Assembly: GCA_948474755.1 (NCBI GenBank)
Contig: CAOLHI010002123.1
Location: 744,001-808,000 of the forward strand
DNA length: 64,000 nt
Direction of reading: 5' to 3'
Source: Ctenosaura bakeri
Lineage: Eukaryota > Chordata > Lepidosauria > Squamata > Iguanidae
Position 1 is the stretch's first letter. Each line of letters begins with the position of its first letter. The position numbers and the translations under genes are program-made. The notes beneath the pieces were generated by a model, which worked only from the letters and a program-made list of their open reading frames with translations, was not told the DNA's origin and searched no databases. Positions 34,336-45,423 of this stretch are shown in pieces.

Positions 34336-34499
34336 GGCCATTTCCTCACTAGACTGTTATAATGCTATTATTCCACTTTCAACATCCTATGGAATCCTGA
34401 GGTTTGCCTGAGGCCCCTCTCTGAACTGCAAACCCCAGGATTGCATAGGATGTTGAAGGTGGAATAATAGCACTATAACAGTCTAGTGTGGAAATGGCC
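34336..34499. mobile_element. Family P, intact TSD
   Basis: TGG flanks both ends (34333-34335 and 34500-34502). The centre is shortened (GCCTGAGGCCCCTC). Confidence 0.95.
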
Positions 34500-34734
34500 T
34501 GGGTCAAAACAAAGTTTTGCAAAAATTTTCAAAAAAAAATCCCTCAAAAGGTCCCCCAATGCCCTGTAGGGGCCCAGAAAGGACGAAATACATGGTCAGG
34601 ATGTCCCCATGTGTTCTAGAGGGTGTTTGGTGGCATTTGGAGTCTATATCTGTATATATGTTGCAGAAGCTGGTGGGATAGAGAGTGCAGAACTCCAAGG
34701 GCTCCCAGAGGCTAATGAGGCTCCTTGCATTTTG

Positions 34735-35946
34735 CTCCAATAAAACAAGGAAATCACAAAGAAAGACTAGAAAGAGAAACTGCTGAAGTGAATTATGTCC
34801 AGAAATTCCAATCTATTAGCAGAGGTACAAATAAGGACAAATCCTTCATGGAGCTTTCAGAAGCTCTGGGAAGCAGGTCTTTATTAGCCTACAGGTGGCT
34901 TCCAAATCTTAAACAGCTACTCACTTACAATGGGACATATAACATGGGTGGTAATGCAGTGAGAAGATCTTGTCACAAACCCATATGCTGACCCTGCCAC
35001 AAACCTATATGCCCACTCTGTCCCCACATCTACTCTGAGAACGATATTACAGGGGCCAAAAACATCACCCACAACATCAGAGGTGCATTTACTAGGGCTA
35101 TTTCTGCACTAGACTGTTACAGTGCCATTATTCCACTTTCAACATCCTATGGAAACCTGGGGTTTGCAGTTTAGGGAGGGGTCTCAAACTGCAAACTGCA
35201 AACCCCAGGATTCCATAGCATGTTGAAAGTGGAATAATAGCACTATAACAGTCTAGTGTGGAAATGGCCTAGTTCTTCCTCCAATGTGATATATGCCATC
35301 TTATGCCAGCTATGCCCCCCTATACCCTGCATTGGACAAACAAGACATTCTCTACACAAGAGGATATATGGACACAAATCTGATATTAGAAATGGTAATG
35401 CCCAAAAACCAGTTGCAGAACATTTCAACCTTCCTGGACATACAGTAAGGGATTTACAGGTTGTGGTCCCTGAACAAGAAAATTAACCCCCTAAAAAAAA
35501 ACAAGACAGATGAATTGAATTATACTCACAAATTCAAATCCAATAGCAAAGGCATGAACAAAGACAAAGGCTTCATGGCTCACCACATATATTAATAAAA
35601 AAAAGTCCCCACTACTGCACATGTAAGAAAAGGAATCTCCCCAGAGAGAGTTTTGAACCCAGGGAAACTGACTTTTGGTAAGAAGATATGTTGTTTTCAC
35701 ACAACAATGCTGACTGATCACTGTAAGGATTTGGAAGACCTCAGTCCTTTGAAAATTTATGGCAAGGGTCTAATTTGCATCCTTCTGGACCTTATTACAT
35801 TCCGTCCTACTCCCACAACTGTATAAATACGCTTTATACCTGAGCGTCCATTATCCATTATCATTCTGTTCTGTTCTGCATCCAAAGAAGTGAGTTTATA
35901 TTCATGTGAAAATGAAACTAGTTAGTCTTAAAGGTGCTGCCACCTT
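34735..35946 (+). pseudogene. Penelope-like element, GIY-YIG region (lineage A), split by a MITE
   Basis: Frames read LLAYRWLPNLKQLLTYNGTY, then CPLCPHIYSENDITGA. After the inserted MITE (35096-35269) comes NVIYAILCQLCPPIPCIGQT, then HKSDIRNGNAQKPVAEHFN and VVVPEQEN. These are the linker, GIY-YIG endonuclease core and C-terminus of a Penelope-like retroelement. The following 3' region ends AACTAGTTAGTCTTAAAGG. A 62-base segment occurs twice, at 34790-34851 and 35517-35578 (47 of 62 identical by eye), suggesting a tandem or pseudo-LTR arrangement. Stops break the frame. Confidence 0.8.
35096..35269. mobile_element. Family P inside Penelope-like element, intact TSD
   Basis: TAG flanks both ends (35093-35095 and 35270-35272). 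Removing it joins the Penelope-like frame across GCATTTACTAGTTCTTCC, as in the uninterrupted copy at 47.9 kb. Confidence 0.97.
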
Positions 35947-35949
35947 CCT

Positions 35950-36675
35950 TTTTCTTTTCTTTTCCCCTACATTCCCCCTCATTTTTTATTTTTTATTTAT
36001 TTGCCTTCCACAGTTGCCCAAACATATTTGCACATGGAGTAGAAACATAAATTGGAAGGAGGAAGCTTAATTGCACATCCAAATTCTACACTCCTTGTTT
36101 TTCCCTCCCATGTCTATTCCTCCAGAATCACAACGCACACACAGTAGCCTTGGGATGCTCCTTTTAAAATATCAGCCAGTGTTCTAGAACTTCACCATTT
36201 CATAGAATACAGTAGGTGCTTCCATTTCCAACCTCACCACTTCCAGTGTCATGTATATTGTATTTGAAACCTGGCAGCTGTTGTTGACAAAGCACGGGTT
36301 TATTCACTTTTCCTTGCTAATAAAATACTGGCTGAGCTGACACTGTATAATCAGTGGTTACCTGACCATTTCTATGCCACATATTCTAATTATAGTTTCT
36401 ATTCCTGCTTCTTTTGTGTTTTTTTATCTCTCCCCCCTCCCCCAGCTATAATCTATTTTTGCAACCTGTAGAAGTAAACACTACTTTCAGTCCAATGCAA
36501 TTCTTCCACTCCTCTGACCACAGAGACAGTTAAAGAGAGAGATTCCATCTGTAAGCTGTGCAATTGAGCAAAAACTAAGAATCTGATGGCTACAGGATGT
36601 GATGAGGGGAAAAGAGGAACAGAGAGGGAGGAAGGAGGGAGCTGCTGTAGAAGGAACCTTACTTACTCCCTCCAC
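35950..36675. other. No gene recognised
   Basis: T-rich and stop-rich sequence. A 109-residue reverse frame at 36487-36816 overlaps family X and is rejected. Confidence 0.5.
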
Positions 36676-36679
36676 ACAT

Positions 36680-36864
36680 ACAGGCATTTCACAGAAGAAA
36701 ATTGGAACACATGTGATCAAGATGACAAAAGCTATTAATGAGGAAGAACAGACAAGTAACAAGAGCTTGCAGCAGTTTGCTTTTGCCTGAGCCCACCAGA
36801 AAGGGCAAGATTCCACCCTCTCCTAAGTTCATTGAGTGCAAATTACTTCTGCACTTTGAACTCA
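36680..36864 (-). mobile_element. Family X DNA element, partial
   Basis: Reverse copy from TTTCACAGAAGAAAATTGGA through TTGCTTTTGCCTGAGCCCAC to TGCACTTTGAACTCAG, where a P terminus adjoins. Confidence 0.6.
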
Positions 36865-36914
36865 GGCCGTTTCCACACTACAGTGTTATAGTGCTATTAT
36901 TCCAGATTAAAATT
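36865..36914. mobile_element. Family P terminal fragment
   Basis: GGCCGTTTCCACACTACAGT to GTGCTATTATTCCA only. Confidence 0.75.
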
Positions 36915-37205
36915 CTCAGTCAATCATGAAACTCCAGTTTTCTGGGGTATGTGTCAGTGTTCCTCACCATCAGTGACACAATATAAGATGCACTGATGCT
37001 GGCATGAAAAGGATCCCTGTGTGTAAGGCAGCCTGCCTGCCTGAAGGAGGAGTATGATGCAGTAGTTAGAGTAATAGGATAGGACTTGGGAGGCACACTC
37101 CATTCAGCTGTGAAGTGCATACAAAGCAAAGGGCTAAATCCAATTGTTAATCCCATTGTATCAATTGCACTTAACTAAACATTTACCCATTAGTTTGGTT
37201 GAGTC

Positions 37206-37612
37206 TTGTTGTTGTGTGCTTTCAAGTTGTTTCCGACTTATGGTAACCTAAGGCAAACCTACATGGGATTTTCTTGGCAAGATTTGTTCAGAAATGGTTT
37301 GTCTTTGCCTTCCTTTGAGGCTGAGAGAGCTTGGCTTCCCTAAAGTCACCCAGTGAGTTTTCATGGCTGAGTGAGAATTTGGAACCTGGGCTATTTCTAC
37401 ACTAGACTGTTGTAGTGATATTATTCCACTTTCAACATTCTATGGAATCCTGGGGTTTCCAGTTTAGGGAGGGGCTTCAAACTGCAAACCCCAGGATTCC
37501 ATAGGATGTTGAAAGTGGAATAATAGCACTGTGACAGTCTAGTGTGGAAATGGTCCTGGTCTCTAGAGTCATGGTCCAACAATCAAACAACTACACCATG
37601 CTGAATCTCTTA
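37206..37612 (-). mobile_element. tRNA-derived SINE interrupted by family P
   Basis: The SINE tail and body lie at 37206-37388 and its head at 37556-37612. The two rejoin when the MITE and one CTG are removed (GGAACCTGGTCTCTAGAG). Confidence 0.92.
37389..37555. mobile_element. Family P inside a SINE, intact TSD
   Basis: CTG flanks both ends (37386-37388 and 37556-37558). Confidence 0.97.
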
Positions 37613-37619
37613 GTTAGAT

Positions 37620-38745
37620 CTACTCTAGTCTTTCATTCCTTTTAAAGCCCTTTTGCCCTAAATTACTTTATACATTTTTTTATTTTAGGAAAAAGATAGT
37701 ATACACAATCCACAGCCTAACAACTGGAGTTAGGTTTAAAGATTATGACAACAAAAATACTACAACTTTAAAGGCTTTTTATGGGGACAGAAATGGAGGA
37801 AGAGAACCATCACACATCACATCAACTTCTTTTGAGGAAAAGGGGTATATAAATCCAAAAAAAATGAAAAAATGTAAAATGAATTTTTGGTATGCTTATT
37901 CATGTTATTTTGAACCCCATGTATGCTCATCCAGCAAGACAGAATACAAAATAATCTATTCACAGCTTTTCGATCTTTTTGAGACTAGCTCAATTTTTCC
38001 TATCCAAAGGCCTTTTCAAGAAGTGATTTACTTGATTGTTTAAAAAAGTCCCTCATTTCTTTTCTTCCTAAAATGTCCAAAACAAACGCAGGCCTTTCCA
38101 CTCTGCGACAGACATGCATTTTCGGACCTGCATTTTCCTGCATAAAAGAATTGTTAGAAGAGCTGATCAAATTCTTGTGGGCTTTGCTGTTGTTGTTTAA
38201 AGCAAATTAGATGTTTTAAGCAACCAACCAAAATATTATCAATTGGAGCAATAAAAGATCCTAGCATCTTTTCGAGTTGTTTGGCTTACATTCTCTTTCA
38301 CTTGCTTTTCTTCCTCCCTTTTCCATTTAAATTTCTGTGACAATACTCACACTTTGATTGGTATTAAAATTATTTATTGTCACATTGACAGTGTTCAGTA
38401 AATGGAGCATGCTTAGCAGCTGAGCTACGTGCTCTCTAGCTTTAGCAAAACTCTTTTGTTTATTTCCAGGAAAGCATTCCTGTCTACCCTTTGTTCAACA
38501 AAACACATGTAAAAACAAGGATGTGCACGCACAGACTGCTGGATATCATTGTTCATTTGAAGTCACAGCTTATAAAATCTAAGCTGATTCTCTTACAAGG
38601 TACTCAACAATAAATGCAGTAAATAAATCTTAAGGCATTTAGACATACTATATTTGGATGTGACATCTTTGGAAGTACTGTATAGCAAAGACCTGGAATG
38701 ATCAACTAATGCGTATTTAAAGGAGAACATATGACTCTATAGAGA
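37620..38745. other. No gene or repeat recognised
   Basis: About 1.1 kb of AT-rich sequence with frequent stops. Confidence 0.5.
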
Positions 38746-38746
38746 G

Positions 38747-39160
38747 CCAGTTTAGTGTACTGGTTTGAGTGTTGGACCAGGCCTCCAGAGGAACAGAGTT
38801 CAAATCCTTGGCCATTTCCACACAAGACTGTTATAGTGCTATGATTGTGCTTTCAACATCCTATGGAATCCTGGGGTTTGCAGTTTCAGGAGGGGCCAGT
38901 CAGCCCCTCCCGAAACTGCAAACCTTAGGATCCATAGGATGTTGAAAGCGCAGTCATAGCGCTATAACAGCCCACTGCGGAAATGGTTTGACCAAGAGAA
39001 CCTGGGGCAAGTCACCCTTTCCCAGCCTCAGAAGAAGGCAATAGCAAACCCTCTCTAAACAAAACTTGCAGATAAGACTCTGTAACAAGTTTTCCTCGGG
39101 TTGCCATAAGTCGGAAATGACTTGAAATCATACCATCACCACCACCACCACAACAAGAAA
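38747..39160 (+). mobile_element. tRNA-derived SINE interrupted by family P
   Basis: The head is at 38747-38809 (GAGCCAGTTTAGTGTACTGG). The body resumes at 38989 (TGACCAAGAGAACCTGGGGC) and ends in ACCATCACCACCACC. A few SINE bases next to the insertion are missing. Confidence 0.9.
38810..38988. mobile_element. Family P inside a SINE, TSD not clear
   Basis: Both arms carry a G/C change: ATTGTGCTTTCAAC on the left and GTTGAAAGCGCAGTCAT on the right. Flanks CTT and TGA do not match, probably from loss of host bases. Confidence 0.93.
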
Positions 39161-39164
39161 GTCC

Positions 39165-39970
39165 TAGAAATATATGTATAATAGATGCATGGAATCTTTT
39201 TTGCACTCACACAATTGTACTCCTAACTTGTAAGCACAAAAGAGATTCCTTTAGTATCTATCTGCCTCTCTGTCTACCCTAGGGATGGGCAATTGTGGAA
39301 GGTTAGGCCAACCAGGAAAACTTGGAGGCTGCACCTTGCACCACATCCATTCCCACAAAAAAGTAGGAGGTTGCCCTCAAATGTTGCCAAACTCCCTCTG
39401 TAAGATAGGGGGAGGCATTTTCACTATCTATTTGGATATTTCAGGCCCATATTATACCCAAGAGAGGTCTTGTTTCTTAAACAACAGAATGTTTGCCTCC
39501 TATTTCAAAAAAAGTCTTTCTTGGATCTAAACTGGTGGGGGAACATGATGAAAATGCCTCTAGAAGGCATTCAGAGAGGGAAGATCTTTTCAAACATTTT
39601 ACATTTTTTTCCACCTCTAAAAGTAGTGGAAATTCCTTCCAAATTCCCCCGAAGGCCTTCTAGAGCAAACATTTTTTAAAATGGCCTGTGGAAGACATTG
39701 GGGGCCACAAAACTGGCCCTCGGAGCCACATGTGACCCCCAATCACACTTTGCCCATGCCTGATTTCCCCATTCATTTAGTGGAAAAACCACCCATTCAT
39801 TTACAGCCATTTGCCAGGTGAGTATCCAATATGTTTCAAAGTATTTACATATCTAGGATCATAAAAGGGGAAGAAGCAACCTGTCTCCCTCTTGTAGCAC
39901 CCCCCCATGGATAGGCTCATGAAATCAATGGGATTTACTCACATGTTGACACACCATTCAACAATTGTTG
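39165..39970. other. No gene; short repeat scrap
   Basis: 39908-39950 resembles the CAATGGGATTTACT repeat. Otherwise unique. Confidence 0.45.
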
Positions 39971-40152
39971 CAAATGAAAAACCATAACTCTCCAATTGTT
40001 CTGATTTGGCAGGTACAGAACCCATTAATCTTCCATTATCCCATTTTTCAGCAGCTTTTAAAAATATCCCAGTTTCTCTCTCCTCTTCCCCCTTCCCCTT
40101 TTGTCCTTAGCTTACTTCAATTGCTGCAAAGGAAGTTGAAAGAGCAAACTAT

Positions 40153-40314
40153 GGCCATTTCTGCAGTAGACTGTTATAGTTCAACTGTTATAGTTTCAAC
40201 ATCCTATGGAATCCTGGAGTTTCCAAGGCCCCTCCCTAAACTGGAAAGCCCAGGATTCCATACGATGTTGAAAATGGAATAATAGCACTATAACAGTCTA
40301 CTGCAGAATTGGCC
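40153..40314. mobile_element. Family P inside family X
   Basis: Both ends are present. The flanks extend the palindrome (AAACTAT / ATAGTTT) rather than repeating directly, so no simple TSD. The left arm has a duplicated TGTTATAGTT. Confidence 0.9.
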
Positions 40315-40333
40315 ATAGTTTGAACACAGTTAA

Positions 40334-40746
40334 GGCCCTTTTAGCACGGCATTTTCCATGCAAAAGAGGGCCTGGAGCGTTGCGTGATTGTGAGGAGCGA
40401 TCTGCACGACGCACTCACAATTGCATGACACACAAGGGGCTGGCAGGCACTGATTGCTCACCTTTTCATTTTCGGCTAGAAGCCGAAAATGGTGCACAAT
40501 CGCACATTGCTCCTGGGCCCCGTGTGCACTTACCTGGCGTGCAGGGCCTCCAGAGCCACGCTTGTTGTGCTTCCTGCCCCAGCACAGCCTGGGAAATTCC
40601 CAGGCTGCGTTGCGGAAGGAAGAGGCAGGGCTCTCACACAAGCAGGCAGCTCATGCAGAACCAAAGGACCCCAGAAGCGAGAGCCTCTCACTGGAGGCTG
40701 CTTGCGCAATCCCAGCACCGGAAGAAGGTAAGGTGTAGAAAGGGCC
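40334..40746. mobile_element. Long GGCCC-ended DNA element, full length
   Basis: Left end GGCCCTTTTAGCACGG and right end GTAGAAAGGGCC are inverted. Flanks TAA and CAA agree at two of three. Inside are local inverted repeats, such as TTTTCGGCTAGAAGCCGAAAA (split here by two bases at its centre). A 203-residue frame runs through it but has no known domain. Confidence 0.75.
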
Positions 40747-40935
40747 CAAGTCATTTCAGAGGGGGCAGTATCTTATCCTTCTCTGTAGATTCAGGCAAAA
40801 CCAATCTGCTGCAGCCTCTCCTGGCCTGTGTGTTCTTCTTTATTAATAATTTTTACCATCTTGATCACACTCCGATGCTGCTGGGCCACATCCGTATCAA
40901 GTCTCATCTGTCAAATGTTGGGGGGGGGTGATCTA

Positions 40936-41137
40936 GGCCATTTCCGCACTACATAATTATAGTGCTATTATTCCACTTTCAACATCCTGTGGAATTCTGG
41001 GGTTTCTAGTTTACTGAGAGCCAAGAGCTCTCTGGCTGAGAATTCTAAAGGCCCCTCCCGAAACTGCAAACCCCAGAATTCCATAGGATGTTGCAAGTGG
41101 AATAATAGTGCTATAACAGTCTGGTGAGGAAATGGCC
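40936..41137. mobile_element. Family P, long-centre subfamily
   Basis: The centre includes GAGAGCTC...TTGGCTCTC-type sequence (GCCAAGAGCTCTCTGGC). It is followed at 41141-41189 by an extra right-arm piece ending GTGCAGAAAGGCT. Confidence 0.9.
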
Positions 41138-41140
41138 AAT

Positions 41141-41189
41141 GTTGAAAATGGAATAATAGCACTATAGCAGTATAGTGCAGAAAGGCTCT
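41141..41189. mobile_element. Family P terminal fragment
   Basis: GTTGAAAATGGAATAATAGC to AGTGCAGAAAGGCT, three bases after the preceding full copy. Confidence 0.75.
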
Positions 41190-41690
41190 CAATCTCCTCC
41201 CATGTGCCTCATTGTTGCCTCTACACCTGTAACAGTGTGATGTAGCGGCATGAGGCACAACACAACCCAGAATGTGAACCTCCTATTCCTCTACTTTCTG
41301 AGGCCACAGCCCTGTAATTATAGATGTAACTAAAAATTACAGCAGTTATGGTGCAGAGGAGGAGGAGGAGGGAATTTTCCCATGTTATGTTAGCATAGTA
41401 ATGTGACTTATATCCTTTGTAGGTATTTGCAGCCTTACACATCCAATAAAACTGAATGTATGGATATTGACGCATAAATGAGCTTTGGCCTTCAAAGTTG
41501 TTGTGTGTTGGGCAGCTTCCAAGACCTTTGTGCCCTTAGTAATAAGACAGTATAAGGCGACTGCATTCAGCTGACTACAGTTACAGAGCTCTCATGATCA
41601 GCAACACAAGACTTCAGTCGCGTAGGGACGTGGGGGTGAGGGAGACAATTCTCCCTGGGCAGCAATGTTTTTGGGGTGTCCTGGCTCATA

Positions 41691-41774
41691 GCCACACCCC
41701 TGTATGCCCTGGCCATGCCCCCACACACCGCAGTCACACCCCCATGCACAGTGGCCATGCCCCTCGTACTGTAG
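41691..41774 (+). repeat. 21-bp degenerate minisatellite
   Basis: Four 21-base units begin GCCACACCCCTG, GCCATGCCCCCA, GTCACACCCCCA and GCCATGCCCCTC, followed by a partial C-rich unit. Confidence 0.8.
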
Positions 41775-42095
41775 CCCCCGCCCCCACCCCTCCACAAGGT
41801 CCAAGCTCTGCCACTGCAAGACTTATTTAACTTAATGCAGCTAGAGAGTCTTAATATAGATCTATGTGTTCAATGCATAGAGGTCTTGAAAGCTGCTGCA
41901 CTCATGGGAGTGTTTGGTGATGGGGCTTCCACAGGCACCCAAGACCCATGCCAATTTTGCCCTACATACAAGCAGGCAGATACTCACATGAAGCACTAGC
42001 TGCGTCTTAATTATTGCAGTAATAGCGGTAACCAAGCTGTGGTTAAAGATATCTTCAGATGATAAGACAGAAAAGTATAGACAGAACAGAACGGG

Positions 42096-42137
42096 GGAGA
42101 GAGAGAGGGAGGGAGAGAGAGAGAGAGAGAGAGAGAA
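42096..42137 (+). repeat. (GA)n microsatellite
   Basis: GA repeats with a GGGAGGGA interruption. Confidence 0.95.
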
Positions 42138-42160
42138 CAAACTTGCCCCCTGGAAACTAT

Positions 42161-42340
42161 GGCCATTTCCGCACGACACTCTTATAGCGCAATTATTCCA
42201 CTTTCAACCTCCTATGGAATCCTGGGGTTTGCAGTTTTGGGAGGGGCCAGCTGGCCCCTCCCAAAACTGCAAATCCCAGGATTCCATAGGAGGTTGAAAG
42301 TGGAATCATCACACTATAACAGACTCATGCGGAAATGGCC
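42161..42340. mobile_element. Family P, intact TSD, arm-matched changes
   Basis: TAT flanks both ends. Both arms carry CAACCTCC and GTTTTGGGAGG rather than CAACATCC and GTTTAGGGAGG. Confidence 0.96.
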
Positions 42341-42344
42341 TATA

Positions 42345-42890
42345 TTCAGGAAAGCCCACAGTTGTTTATTTTCTCCCCACTGAGTGCTGACCATTTTCCA
42401 TCTTTCTGAGTCAGCCAAGCCATGTCCAGGCTGCACACAGCCAAAAAACACAAATATAATTTGAAAAGCCTAGCCATTGTCCCCCTGTAGAGCACCATGT
42501 GTAGTTGATGCCATCCTACAAATGAATGAATGAATGAAGACCAGAGCTTGGGAAAATGACCATACTAGGTGGGAGATTCCAGACCTGGAGTCCAAAACAG
42601 TACCTTTTCCAAATCCTGGTTTGCACGGATCCTAGCATGCAGGCATAAAAATACACAAAGCTTGGCCCGTCCTATACACAGACAACAAATGCATAATCAA
42701 GAATCCAGTACAGTCTGCTCTCTGTAGTCACTGTCCCAACAAGCCTGAAGCACAAATCATGTGCCACTTCGCAGAACACAGCCCTCGTTGGCCTGGAAGC
42801 AAGTGGCTGCTCTGTTTTTGTTGTTGTTTCTCGTTGGCAGAGGTAGAGGTACTGCCTGATCTTAATGAATACAACCTAATGAATATATGC
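42345..42890. other. No gene recognised
   Basis: Unique sequence with a short AATG repeat at 42520-42536. Confidence 0.45.
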
Positions 42891-42894
42891 TAGA

Positions 42895-43834
42895 GGGTGG
42901 CACAGGGTTCTGCCCTGGACCTGGTGTTGTTCCACAATTTTATAATTTTGTTTGATGGAATATAGGACAATCTTATCAAATTTGCAGATAATATCAAATT
43001 ATAAAGGCTAGCTAATACTCCAGAGGGCAAGATCAGGATTCAAAACAACCTTAATGGATCAGAGAGTAGGGCCAAATGTAATGAAATGAATCCCAATGGG
43101 ATAAATGTAAGATACTACATTTAGAAAAGAAAAATGATGTGAAAATAAAATACATAATTACAGAATGGGTGGTATCTACCTGGATAATAGTACACGTGAA
43201 AGAGATCTTGAGGTCTTAGTACACCCCATGCTGAGCAAGAATCAGCAGTGTGGTGTGGCAGCTAAAAAAGTCAGTGCAATTCTAGGCTGTATCAACAGGA
43301 GTCTAGTGTCCAAATCAAAAGTAATTGTATCACTTTATTTTGCTTTGGTCAAACCTTGCCTCAAATACTGTATCCAGTTCTGGGTAGCATATTTCAAGAA
43401 GGGCATTGACAAGTTTGAACTTGGATGGCAAAATGTCTTGAAACCAAATCCTGTGAGGGAGGGCTTTGGGAACTGGGTTTGTTTGGCTTGAAGAAGAGAA
43501 ACTGAGAGGTGATATGATGGCTTATCTCAAGGGTTCTCATGTAGAAGATAGAACAAGCTTGCTTTCCACTGTTCCAGAAACTAGAAAATGAACCAGTGAT
43601 TCAAACTACAGGAAAAGAGATTCACCTAAACATTAAGAACTTCCTGACCATAAGAGCTCTTTGGCAGTGGAACACATTGCCCTAGCAGGTGGTGGATTCT
43701 TCTTCTCTGAAGGTCTTTAAACAAAGATTGGATGTCTTTCTTTCTAGAGCGTTTTAGTAGCATATTCCTCCGTGGTTAGGAGTTGGACTAGATTGCCTTT
43801 GTGATCCCCTCCAGTTCTATGATTCTGTGATTCT
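42895..43834 (+). mobile_element. CR1 LINE 3' end, longest copy
   Basis: 42895-43020 is the decayed end of reverse transcriptase (CAGGGTTCTGCCCTGGACCT, TCTTATCAAATTTGCAGATA). 43165-43490 reads YLDNSTRERDLEVLVHP and KVSAILGCINRSLVSKSKVI, the region after the RT core. It ends CTATGATTCTGTGATTCT. Frame broken; non-functional. Confidence 0.93.
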
Positions 43835-43974
43835 AACTCTGATTGACTTATAATCAGTAGGATGTTCATTTTTCCCCTTGATTTCTCCTTCGGCGTAGAT
43901 ATTTCTTCTTTTTTCCTATTAGCTACATTTCTTTTCCACCTTTCCTCCAATGAGTTCAAGGTAGACATGGCTCT

Positions 43975-44138
43975 CCTTTTCTTTATCCTCCCAACAACCC
44001 TGTGAAGTAGGCTAGGCTAAGAGAGTGACACGGCCTAAGGGCTTCCACTGAATTTCATGGCTCAGTGTGGACTAGAACCTGGACTCCCTCAAGTCTCAAT
44101 CCAACACTCTAAACTACTACACCACACAGACTGACTTT
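43975..44138 (-). mobile_element. tRNA-derived SINE, divergent older type
   Basis: CCTCCCAACAACCCTGTGAA, GTGACACGGCCTAAGGG and CACTCTAAACTACTACACCA in reverse. The body between head and tail differs from the common SINE here. Confidence 0.6.
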
Positions 44139-44149
44139 GTGCATGGATG

Positions 44150-44990
44150 GAAGTTACTGAGGCTGGAGCTGCATGGCAACTGCTGCAAATTCCAGTTCTG
44201 TGTATCAATTCAGCTGCCTAGTCTATTCCCCTGCCTGTTGGATGAGCCTGTCTGGGCTCTAAGATCTTCTTAGGAGTCACTTCTCTGTGCACTGCCACTT
44301 TCCCAGGTTGGCCTGTTGGGAATACAGGAAAGGAAAGGACCATCTCAGCAGATGTTCCCAGGCTTTGGAACTCCCTAGGAAAACTGGGTGGCTCCTCCCT
44401 TGTGATCATTTCATCTGCCAGGGAAAAGTTTTCTGTTCCAACAGGCTTTTCAGGAATGGACTACAAAGGCTTTTAATGGAGGGCTGCATGGAGGGTGTAC
44501 TTTGTTGCTGATTTCTTTTAAGAAAATTTTCTTGTTCTCTGCTGCCCCAGAGACTAGGACAGGGAGCAATGGATTCAAGCTGCACGAAAGGAGATTCCAC
44601 CTGAACCTCAGGAAGAACTTCCTGACAGTCAGGGCTGTCCGGCAGTGGAATATGTTGCCTTGGAGTGTGGTGGAGTCTCCTTCTTTGGAGGTTTTTAAGC
44701 AGAGGCTGGGTGGCCATCTGTTGGGAATGCTTTGATGTGTGTTCCTGCATAGCAGGGGATTTGACTCGATGGTCCCTGGGGTCTCTTCCAACTCTATGAT
44801 TTGAATGGATTTATGTTTTTAATTCAATGTACTGTTTAATTATATTTTACAATAGATTTTTATAAGCATTTATGTTTCTTTGTGTAAATGTCTTAAATGC
44901 GTTTGGTTTAATTTTTGTACATCACCCTCATATCAGGGGAAAGGCAGATGATGGTGGTGGTGGTTGTGGTGGTGATGATGATGCCAGTAA
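44150..44990 (+). mobile_element. LINE 3' tail (L2/CR1-type), interrupted by CR1
   Basis: 44365-44460 (TTTGGAACTCCCTAGGAAAA, TCTGTTCCAACAGGCTTTTC) and 44815-44950 (TAATTCAATGTACTGTTTAA, GTACATCACCCTCATATCAG) look like the C-terminus and 3' UTR of one LINE. A CR1 end splits it. The lineage is not certain. Confidence 0.4.
44545..44808 (+). mobile_element. CR1 LINE 3' end
   Basis: AATGGATTCAAGCTGCACGA, CACCTGAACCTCAGGAAGAA and GGTCTCTTCCAACTCTATGA. About 260 bases. Confidence 0.92.
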
Positions 44991-45423
44991 TACTTCAGCC
45001 AGTTTGATAGTATAGACTAAAGTCACCTGGTGTGGGAATCTTCTTGGAGCCAACTTCTTTGATTGATCACTTCTTTGTCTGATAAGCAGCTGGACCTAAG
45101 ACCACTCAGGGAATATATGTACATACTTTTCCTTGAGATCTATGATGGAATACAGATGTAGGTGAAATAATAAATAAATACACCAGGTGGAAGGGGAGGG
45201 CAAACAGGCACATAGAATACCCTTCAACATTTCACAGATGAGAACGAGGACACTATTACCAAGTAACATCCAAGTGTGGTCAAGATGGTAAAAGTTATTA
45301 AGGAGGGCAAATACGCAAGCTAAGAGAGCCTGCAGAAGTCTGCTTTTGCTTGAACCTACTGGGAAGGGAAAAATCCCACCACCCCCTTTCCTCTCCCCCA
45401 CCTCCACTGAGTTAATTGAGAAG

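Larger units (their letters stand above)
39975..40920 (+). mobile_element. Family X DNA element interrupted twice
   Basis: X sequence at 39975-40152 (TTGTTCTGATTTGGCAGG, TTTTGTCCTTAGCTTACTTC) resumes at 40750-40920 (TCTGTAGATTCAGGCAAAAC, TCATCTGTCAAATGTTGGGG). Two younger elements lie between. Confidence 0.7.

Noticed and set aside
40153..40314. TAT / ATA flanks as a target duplication for this family P copy
   Set aside because: The flanks are inverted, not direct, so they extend the palindrome and do not count as a duplication.
40320..40931. 203-codon plus-strand frame, the longest in the window
   Set aside because: It runs through the long GGCCC-ended element and into family X, is also open on the other strand, and shows no domain.
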